Assembly: GCA_000715635.1 (NCBI GenBank)
Contig: KL569104.1
Location: 56,165-63,609, forward strand
Reading direction: 5' to 3'
Length of the DNA: 7,445 nucleotides
DNA from: Streptomyces violaceus
GTDB taxonomy: Bacteria > Actinomycetota > Actinomycetes > Streptomycetales > Streptomycetaceae
Shown here: positions 1 to 4,749 of the stretch, one piece after another
How the letters are laid out: each line of letters opens with the position of its first letter
Position numbering within the stretch: position 1 is the first letter of the stretch
The notes under the pieces: generated by a model
What the model was told of the DNA's origin: nothing
Databases searched by the model: none
Seen by the model: the letters and a program-made list of their open reading frames with translations, nothing else
Translations under genes and position numbers: made by a program

Positions 1-1
1 G

Positions 2-169
2 CCGATCGCCCACGTCGAGGCGTTCTCGGCCGATCTCGCCGCGATGTTCCGCTACTTCACCGAGGCCGGCCTCGATGTGGACGTGGACGCACTGCGGCGG
101 GACTTTCCGGAGATCGGCTGGCAGCGCTTCGGCACCTGGGCGGCCAAGCGCACCTGGCCGGTCAGCTGA
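2..169 (+). CDS. C-terminal end of a probable NmrA-type NAD(P)-binding protein (partial)
   Basis: An open frame enters from the left edge and gives 55 residues ending in KRTWPVS before a TGA at 167-169. The segment contains DLAAMFRYFTEAGLDVDVDALRRDF in outline: an amphipathic helix with MFRYF, then a GLDVDVDALR stretch, then FPEIGWQRFGTWAAKR. From memory, the pattern MF-aromatic-x-x-x-GxxVD-x-x-LR-x-x-FPE-x-x-W-x-x-F-x-x-WA is typical of the extreme C-terminus of NmrA/HSCARG-like atypical short-chain dehydrogenase proteins, which bind NAD(P) and act as redox sensors or reductases. The Rossmann core lies outside the window, so catalytic capacity cannot be judged. The gene converges on the IS30 transposase, and its stop lies at or next to the likely left end of the insertion sequence. 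The last few codons may therefore be altered by the insertion. That this is coding is fairly sure; the family is tentative. Confidence 0.5.
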   Translation, partial: PIAHVEAFSADLAAMFRYFTEAGLDVDVDALRRDFPEIGWQRFGTWAAKRTWPVS

Positions 170-200
170 GTCCACGCGGCCAGCACATAGCCGGACTCAG
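166..200. repeat. 8-bp inverted repeat between convergent stop codons
   Basis: CTGAGTCC at 166-173 is perfectly complementary to GGACTCAG at 193-200, with 19 bases between. Inside, GGC (178-180) can also pair with GCC (190-192), extending the stem past a 4-base bulge. The TGA of the left gene (167-169) lies in one arm and the stop of the transposase (197-199, read on minus) lies in the other. It could serve as a bidirectional terminator for the two converging genes, although there is no T-run. The left arm also overlaps the likely IS end, so it may be partly element-derived. The structure is seen directly; the function is inferred. Confidence 0.45.
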
Positions 201-1423
201 ACCGTGAGCAGTTTGTGCAGGCGCTCGGCCGGAGTTTGCCAGCCGAGCGTTTTGCGCGGGCGGCCGTTGAGTTCGGCGGCGACAGCGGCCAGGTGCTCAC
301 GGGTGTGGACGGACAGATCGGTGCTCCTGGGAAAGTACTGCCGCAGCAGGCCATTCGTATTCTCGTTCGAGCCGCGCTGCCAGGGGCTGGCCGGATCACA
401 GAAGTACACGGGGACGTCGGTGGCGATCGTGAACTCGCGGTGACGGCCCATCTCGCTGCCCTGGTCCCAGGTGAGCGAACGTTTCAGGTGGGACGGCAAC
501 GTCTGCACGGCCTCCACCAGCGCGTCGCGGACCAGCTCGGTGCCCCGGCCAGTGGGCAGGTGAAGGAGCATCACGTAGCGGGTGGCACGCTCGACCAGGG
601 TGCCGGTGGCGGAGGCGCCGTCCTTGCCGATGATCAGATCGCCCTCCCAGTGGCCGGGAACGGCCCGGTCCTCCGCCTCGGCCGGCCGTTCGCTGATCAT
701 CACCATCGGGTCGCGGAAGCGGGACTGACGCTGCTGAGCCTGACGGCGGGGCCTGCGCCGCACGCGGCCCGTGCGCAGGGCTTGGGCCAGTTCGCGGCGC
801 AGTTCACCCCGGCCCTGCACGTAGAGGGCCTGGTAGACGGTCTCGTGGACCACGTGCATCTCCGGCCGTCGGGGAAAGCGGGCGCGCAGAGCCTGGCAGA
901 TCTGCTCCGGGCTCCCCCGTAGGTCCAGGTGATTCTGGATGAAGTCCCGCAGCTCGAGGTTCTGGCCGATCTTCCCCGGCTTCGGTCGGGGCCGGCGTGC
1001 ATCGGCGCGGGCTTGAGCTGCGTGCGGGAGGTAACGCCACTGACCCCGGGTCCCGACCGTCCGGTTGCGGCGTACCTCTCTGCTGATGGTCGAGGGACTG
1101 CGGCCCAGCTCAGCGGCTATCGCACGGATCGTGGCCTTCTCCCGCAGCTGGTCGGCGATGTAGATCCGGTCGTCCTCGCGCAGGTACCGGGAGACGCCAG
1201 AAGGCGGCACCGCCGGTCGAACCGGGGTTGCCGCCTTCTGCTTACGGTCGGCGTTGCGACCGTTGCGCCATCGCCGGCCGGTCTTCGGGTTGATGCCGAC
1301 GATCTGGCACGCCTTGTTGTTGCTCAGGCCCCGCTGCACGAGCTGGAAGTATGCCTCCCGCTCACGCAGCAGCTTCTTGCGTCCCTGAGCTACGGTCCGC
1401 AACTCCCGAATCTTGAAGTCCAT
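197..1423 (-). CDS. IS30-family transposase, intact (408 aa)
   Basis: This enzyme catalyses cut-and-join transposition of its own element through an RNase H-fold DDE active site. Residues about 28-55 (LSNNKACQIVGINPKTGRRW) look like a first helix-turn-helix. Residues about 80-120 (REDDRIYIADQL through AIAAELGRSPSTISREVRRN) form the HTH_38 domain typical of IS30 proteins. The integrase core follows at about 250-405. The acidic triad is visible as D262 in GHWEGDLIIG, D320 in LTWDQGSEM and E354 in GSNENTNGLLRQYFP, with 33 residues between the last two, matching the family's DD(33)E spacing. The length is slightly above the 383 aa of Escherichia coli IS30, and there is no frameshift or internal stop, so the gene is potentially active. 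The ATG at 1421-1423 has AGGGG (1429-1433) five bases upstream. The gene runs in the same direction as hflX and converges on the plus-strand gene at the left edge. Confidence 0.96.
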   Translation of the reverse strand: MDFKIRELRTVAQGRKKLLREREAYFQLVQRGLSNNKACQIVGINPKTGRRWRNGRNADRKQKAATPVRPAVPPSGVSRYLREDDRIYIADQLREKATIRAIAAELGRSPSTISREVRRNRTVGTRGQWRYLPHAAQARADARRPRPKPGKIGQNLELRDFIQNHLDLRGSPEQICQALRARFPRRPEMHVVHETVYQALYVQGRGELRRELAQALRTGRVRRRPRRQAQQRQSRFRDPMVMISERPAEAEDRAVPGHWEGDLIIGKDGASATGTLVERATRYVMLLHLPTGRGTELVRDALVEAVQTLPSHLKRSLTWDQGSEMGRHREFTIATDVPVYFCDPASPWQRGSNENTNGLLRQYFPRSTDLSVHTREHLAAVAAELNGRPRKTLGWQTPAERLHKLLTV

Positions 1424-1428
1424 CGCAT

Positions 1429-1442
1429 CCCCTGAACTGGGG
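1429..1442 (-). promoter_or_regulatory. Ribosome binding site of the transposase inside a small GC hairpin
   Basis: In the transposase sense strand the sequence is CCCC-AGTTCA-GGGG. The GGGG arm is the Shine-Dalgarno core (AGGGG, 5 bases before the ATG), and it can pair with the CCCC arm to give a 4-bp all-GC stem with a 6-base loop. Hiding the ribosome site in read-through transcripts is a known way for insertion sequences to limit transposase synthesis. Here the stem is short, so this role is an inference. Confidence 0.35.
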
Positions 1443-1460
1443 TGTTGCGACGACCACTAG
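1439..1460. repeat. Candidate right terminal repeat of the IS30 element
   Basis: The sequence GGTGTTGCGACGACCACTAG (1441-1460) lies just upstream of the transposase start, where an IS30 terminal repeat is expected. Its reverse complement, CTAGTGGTCGTCGCAACACC, aligns only loosely and with gaps to CTGAGTCCACGCGGCCAGCAC at 166-186. That is compatible with the imperfect repeats of this family but not compelling. The position relative to the gene is the main support. Confidence 0.35.
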
Positions 1461-1509
1461 AACGGAAGCGGACAGGGGGCGGGCCTTCGGCGTGCCTTGC
1501 GCGCTTACG

Positions 1510-3003
1510 TCAGAGCGCCGGCGCGGGAGCGTACGGCGTGAGCTCCGCCGCCAGTTCCTCGTGCACCCGCACCTTGAGCAGGGTGCCCTCCGGGGTGTGC
1601 TCCTCGGAGATCACCTCGCCCTCGTCGTGGGCACGGGCGACCAGCTTGCCGTGCGTGTACGGCACGAGCGCCTCGATCTCGACCGACGGGCGCGGCAGCT
1701 CGTTGTCGATGAGCGCGAGCAGCGTGTCGATGCCCTGGCCGGTGCGGGCCGAGACGGCGATGGACCGCTTCTCGACGCGCAGCAGCCGCTGCAGGGTCAG
1801 CGGGTCGGCCGCGTCGGCCTTGTTGATCACGACGATCTCGGGTACGTCGGTGGCGCCGACGTCCCTGATCACCTCGCGCACGGCGGCCAGCTGCTCCTCC
1901 GGGTTCGGGTGCGAACCGTCCACCACGTGCAGGATCATGTCGGACTGGCCGACCTCCTCCATCGTGGAGCGGAACGCTTCGACCAGGTGGTGCGGCAGAT
2001 GGCGGACGAAGCCGACGGTGTCGGCCAGCGTGTACAGCCGTCCGCTCGGGGTCTCGGCCCGGCGCACGGTCGGGTCGAGGGTCGCGAACAGGGCGTTCTC
2101 GACCAGCACGCCCGCGCCTGTGAGGCGGTTGAGCAGCGAGGACTTGCCGGCGTTGGTGTAGCCCGCGATGGCGACCGAGGGCACCTTGTTGCGCTTGCGC
2201 TCCTGGCGCTTGATCTCGCGGCCGGTCTTCATCTCCGCGATCTCCCGGCGCATCTTCGCCATCTTCTCGCGGATCCGCCGCCGGTCCGTCTCGATCTTGG
2301 TCTCACCGGGACCACGGGTGGCGAGGCCGCCGCCCTTGCCGCCGCCCATCTGCCTGGACAGCGACTGACCCCAGCCGCGCAGCCTCGGCAGCATGTACTG
2401 CATCTGCGCGAGCGCGACCTGCGCCTTGCCCTCTCGGGACTTGGCGTGCTGGGCGAAGATGTCCAGGATCAGGGCCGTACGGTCGATGACCTTGACCTTG
2501 ACGACGTCCTCGAGGTGGATGAGCTGGCCCGGGCTGAGCTCACCGTCGCAGATGACGGTGTCCGCGCCCGACTCGAGGACGATGTCCCGCAGCTCCTCGG
2601 CCTTGCCGGAGCCGATGTACGTGGCCGCGTCGGGCTTGTCGCGACGCTGGGTGACACCGTCGAGCACGAGCGCGCCCGCCGTCTCCGCGAGGGCGGCGAG
2701 CTCCGCGAGGGAATTCTCCGCGTCCTGCATGGTTCCCGAGGTCCAGACGCCGACGAGCACGACCCGCTCCAGGCGGAGCTGGCGGTACTCGACCTCGGTG
2801 ACGTCCTCGAGCTCGGTGGAGAGGCCCACCACACGGCGCAGGGCCGCGCGGTCGGAGCGGTCGAACTGTTCGCCGTCCCGCTCTCCGTCGATCTCGTGGC
2901 TCCAGGCGACGTCCTCTTCCATCAGGGCATCGGCCCGAAGACCCTCGGGGTGGCTCTGCGTGAAGCGCTTGGTGTCCTGGGAAGGGGAAGAAGAGGAGGT
3001 CAT
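1510..3003 (-). CDS. hflX: GTPase HflX (497 aa)
   Basis: HflX is a TRAFAC-class, Obg/HflX-family GTPase that binds the 50S subunit and splits stalled or heat-stressed ribosomes. It acts in the cytoplasm. The N-terminal HflX domain covers about 60-230 and includes TYIGSGKAEEL (128-138) and ICDGELSPGQLIHLED (151-166). It is followed by the glycine-rich linker RQMGGGKGGGLATRGPGETKIETD (217-240) and a charged coiled helix (about 240-272). The G domain then shows G1 GYTNAGKS (281-288), G2 with T312 in LDPTVRR, G3 DTVG (328-331), G4 NKAD (394-397) and G5 SAR (418-420), all intact. A C-terminal domain occupies about 440-497. The roughly 60-residue acidic, Ser-rich N-terminal extension is usual for actinomycete HflX. 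The ATG at 3001-3003 has AAGGA (3008-3012) four bases upstream. A GC-rich gap with hairpins precedes it, so it is probably transcribed on its own. The insertion sequence lies about 50 bp past its stop and could separate it from its native terminator. Confidence 0.97.
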   Translation of the reverse strand: MTSSSSPSQDTKRFTQSHPEGLRADALMEEDVAWSHEIDGERDGEQFDRSDRAALRRVVGLSTELEDVTEVEYRQLRLERVVLVGVWTSGTMQDAENSLAELAALAETAGALVLDGVTQRRDKPDAATYIGSGKAEELRDIVLESGADTVICDGELSPGQLIHLEDVVKVKVIDRTALILDIFAQHAKSREGKAQVALAQMQYMLPRLRGWGQSLSRQMGGGKGGGLATRGPGETKIETDRRRIREKMAKMRREIAEMKTGREIKRQERKRNKVPSVAIAGYTNAGKSSLLNRLTGAGVLVENALFATLDPTVRRAETPSGRLYTLADTVGFVRHLPHHLVEAFRSTMEEVGQSDMILHVVDGSHPNPEEQLAAVREVIRDVGATDVPEIVVINKADAADPLTLQRLLRVEKRSIAVSARTGQGIDTLLALIDNELPRPSVEIEALVPYTHGKLVARAHDEGEVISEEHTPEGTLLKVRVHEELAAELTPYAPAPAL

Positions 3004-3055
3004 TGGATCCTTACGTAGCTGGGAAGCCGTTCACTGTTCGCAACGCACGAGCGGT

Positions 3056-3070
3056 CCGGGAGATTCCCGG
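3056..3070. repeat. Perfect 6-bp hairpin upstream of hflX
   Basis: CCGGGA (3056-3061) and TCCCGG (3065-3070) form a perfect 6-bp stem around a 3-base loop. It lies about 55-65 bases upstream of the hflX start and next to the larger hairpin at 3075-3112. It may be the second half of a tandem terminator for the upstream peptidase gene, an operator, or part of the hflX leader. The sequence alone does not decide. Confidence 0.4.
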
Positions 3071-3074
3071 CGCT

Positions 3075-3112
3075 CCGTGCCGCGCCGACCTGTCGATAGT
3101 CGCACGGCACGG
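3075..3112 (-). terminator. Probable terminator after the M1 peptidase gene
   Basis: The left arm 3075-3089 (CCGTGCCGCGCCGAC) and right arm 3099-3112 (GTCGCACGGCACGG) pair over 14 positions, with one wobble and one bulged base, around a 9-base loop. The hairpin begins about 18 bases past the peptidase stop on the minus strand. There is no clear U-run, as is common for Streptomyces terminators. The placement between two co-directional genes supports termination of the rsh-peptidase transcript and a separate promoter for hflX. A role in the hflX leader is an alternative. Confidence 0.55.
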
Positions 3113-3129
3113 GGCGTCTCGTCACCGTG

Positions 3130-4656
3130 TTATCGGGCGGCTCCCGGCGCGGGCGCGCCCTGCTTCGCGGGCGCAGCCGGTTTCGCGGGCGCCTGAGGCT
3201 TCCAGTCGGGGTGGCCCGGCATCGGCGGGGTCTTCTCGCCGTACAGCCAGTCCTTGAAGAAGCCGCTCAGGTCGCGCCCGGAGATCTCGGAGGCGAGCCG
3301 GACGTAGTCCGCCGTCGAGGCCGTGCCGTCCTGGTAGCGGCCGACCCAGGCGCGCTGCAGGCGTTCGAAGGCCGGGCGGCCGATCTCCTCACGCAGGGCG
3401 TACAGGACGAGCGTCGCGCCCTCGTACACGTTGTGCCGGAAGATGCCGGTCTTGCGGCCGGGCTCGGGAGCCTTCGGGGCGGCCGGCGGGCCGCCGACCG
3501 CGCGCCAGCCGTCGGAGGCGCCGTACGCGGCCTTCATACGGTCCCGCATCGGCTTGCCGCCCCGCGCCTCGGCGTACAGCGCCTCGTACCAGGTGGCGTA
3601 TCCCTCGTTGAGCCACAGGTCCGACCAGGTGCGAGGGCTGACGCTGTCGCCGAACCACTGGTGGGCCAGCTCGTGGACCATGATCGACTCGACGTACCAC
3701 TCCGGGTAGGCGGACTCGGTGAAGAGCTCACGCTCGAAGAGGGAGAGGGTCTGGGTCTCGAGTTCGAAGCCGGTGGAGGCGTCCGCGACGAGCATGCCGT
3801 ACGTCTCGAAGGGGTAGCGGCCGAGCTTCCTCTCCATCCAGGCGATCTGGGCTGGGGTCTTCCTCAGCCAGGGTTCGAGCGCCTTGCGGTCCCGGGTCGG
3901 TACGACGTCCCGTACAGGCAGCCCGTGCGGGCCGGTGCGGTGCAGCACGGTGGAGCGGCCGATGGAGACCTGGGCGAGCTCGGTGGCCATGGGGTGATGG
4001 GTGCGGTAGGTCCACGTGGTCGAACCGTCGGACCTGGCCACACCGGCGGGCAGGCCGTTGGCGACGGCCGTGAGGCCCTTGGGCGCGGTGACCCGGATGG
4101 TGAACATCGCCTTGTCGGAGGGATGGTCGTTGCAGGGGAACACCCGGTGCGCGGCATCGGCCTGGTTGGCCATGGCGAGGCCGTCCGTGGTGCGTACCCA
4201 GCCGCTCTCGCGGCCCTTGGCGGACACGGGGTCGCTGGTGTGCCGCACGGTGATCCGCATCCAGGTGCCGTCCGGCACCGCTTCCTGGGGCGTGATCACC
4301 AGGTCCTCTCCGGCGGAGCTGAACCCGGCGGGCTCGCCGTCGACGTCCACCGAGTCGACCGTGCCGTGGGCGAAGTCGAGATTGACGCGGTCCAGGTCGG
4401 CGGTCGTCCGGGCCTTGATGGTGGTGACGGCACGCAGCGGCCGGCTGTTGCTGCCGGGATAGGTGAAGGAGAGGTCGTACGACGCCACGTCGTAGCCGGG
4501 GTTGCCCAGGTACGGGAAGAGACGGTCGCCGACGCCGAGCGGGACGACGGGGGCGCTCGCGGCGACGAGGCAGACGGAGACGGCCGAGGCGAGCAGCGCC
4601 GCAGCCGTCTTGCGACGGCGCGATCGGGGGGCCTGGCTCTGGGGGGTGAGGAGCAT
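3130..4656 (-). CDS. Secreted M1-family zinc metallopeptidase (508 aa)
   Basis: A gluzincin peptidase predicted to act outside the cell. Residues 1-35 form a signal peptide: a basic SRRRK start (12-16), a hydrophobic run AAALLASAVSVCLVAASA and a likely cleavage after A33-S-A35. The arginine cluster resembles a weak Tat motif, but Sec export is equally possible. An M1 N-terminal beta domain covers about 50-235. The catalytic domain has the zinc site HELAHQW (H328, E329, H332) and the third ligand E351 in NEGYATWYE, 18 residues downstream as the family requires. Y411 in NVYEGATLVLYAL matches the transition-state tyrosine. The usual GAMEN exopeptidase motif is replaced by a GFELET stretch (296-301). 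The chain ends with a Pro/Ala-rich tail (about 488-508). At 508 aa it lacks the large C-terminal helical domain of PepN-type enzymes. The ATG at 4654-4656 has only a poor ribosome site; an in-frame TAG lies just upstream, so no earlier start is possible nearby. The substrate is unknown. Confidence 0.93.
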   Translation of the reverse strand: MLLTPQSQAPRSRRRKTAAALLASAVSVCLVAASAPVVPLGVGDRLFPYLGNPGYDVASYDLSFTYPGSNSRPLRAVTTIKARTTADLDRVNLDFAHGTVDSVDVDGEPAGFSSAGEDLVITPQEAVPDGTWMRITVRHTSDPVSAKGRESGWVRTTDGLAMANQADAAHRVFPCNDHPSDKAMFTIRVTAPKGLTAVANGLPAGVARSDGSTTWTYRTHHPMATELAQVSIGRSTVLHRTGPHGLPVRDVVPTRDRKALEPWLRKTPAQIAWMERKLGRYPFETYGMLVADASTGFELETQTLSLFERELFTESAYPEWYVESIMVHELAHQWFGDSVSPRTWSDLWLNEGYATWYEALYAEARGGKPMRDRMKAAYGASDGWRAVGGPPAAPKAPEPGRKTGIFRHNVYEGATLVLYALREEIGRPAFERLQRAWVGRYQDGTASTADYVRLASEISGRDLSGFFKDWLYGEKTPPMPGHPDWKPQAPAKPAAPAKQGAPAPGAAR

Positions 4657-4749
4657 GCCCCACGGCTATCAGCGCAGGCGAGCGCGATGGGGACGGCGCG
4701 CGTCCGGCCCGTCCGGGGCTCACCCACCCGGCCGTCCGTCCGTACCTGC
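4657..4749. other. Intergenic gap between the RSH and M1 peptidase genes
   Basis: Ninety-three GC-rich bases. A tandem tetranucleotide tract CCGTCCGTCCGT (about 4732-4743) lies close to the RSH stop. GGACG (4691-4695) can pair with CGTCC (4701-4705) in a weak 5-bp hairpin. No convincing promoter or strong terminator was seen, so the two genes may be co-transcribed. Confidence 0.4.

Larger units (their letters stand above)
166..1460 (-). mobile_element. IS30-family insertion sequence (boundaries approximate)
   Basis: A single intact DD(33)E transposase gene with short non-coding flanks gives an element of about 1.29 kb, a normal size for IS30 relatives. The right boundary is placed at a CTAG at 1457-1460, the outer end of GGTGTTGCGACGACCACTAG (1441-1460). 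The left boundary is placed where a weakly similar inverted sequence begins (about 166-187). The two ends agree only imperfectly, so the limits may be off by tens of bases. IS30 elements make very short target duplications, and none could be identified with confidence. The element lies between the 3' end of hflX and a convergent plus-strand gene, and appears to spare both coding regions or to touch only the end of the left one. Confidence 0.7.

Noticed and set aside
1461..1509. Terminator hairpin after hflX
   Set aside because: Only a 3-bp GCC-GAA-GGC stem with poor extension could be found; it is not convincing.
1492..3018. A 508-codon plus-strand open frame antisense to hflX
   Set aside because: It covers the complete, motif-rich hflX gene on the other strand and has no domain of its own. 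It is a GC-driven shadow.
3013..3045. TTGCGA ... TACGTA as a promoter for hflX
   Set aside because: The spacing is about 20 bases and the TACGTA is only a few bases from the ribosome site. The match is too weak to annotate.
3028..3050. SOS/LexA-like box near GCGAACAGTGAAC upstream of hflX
   Set aside because: It lacks the symmetric GTTCG half of the actinobacterial box.
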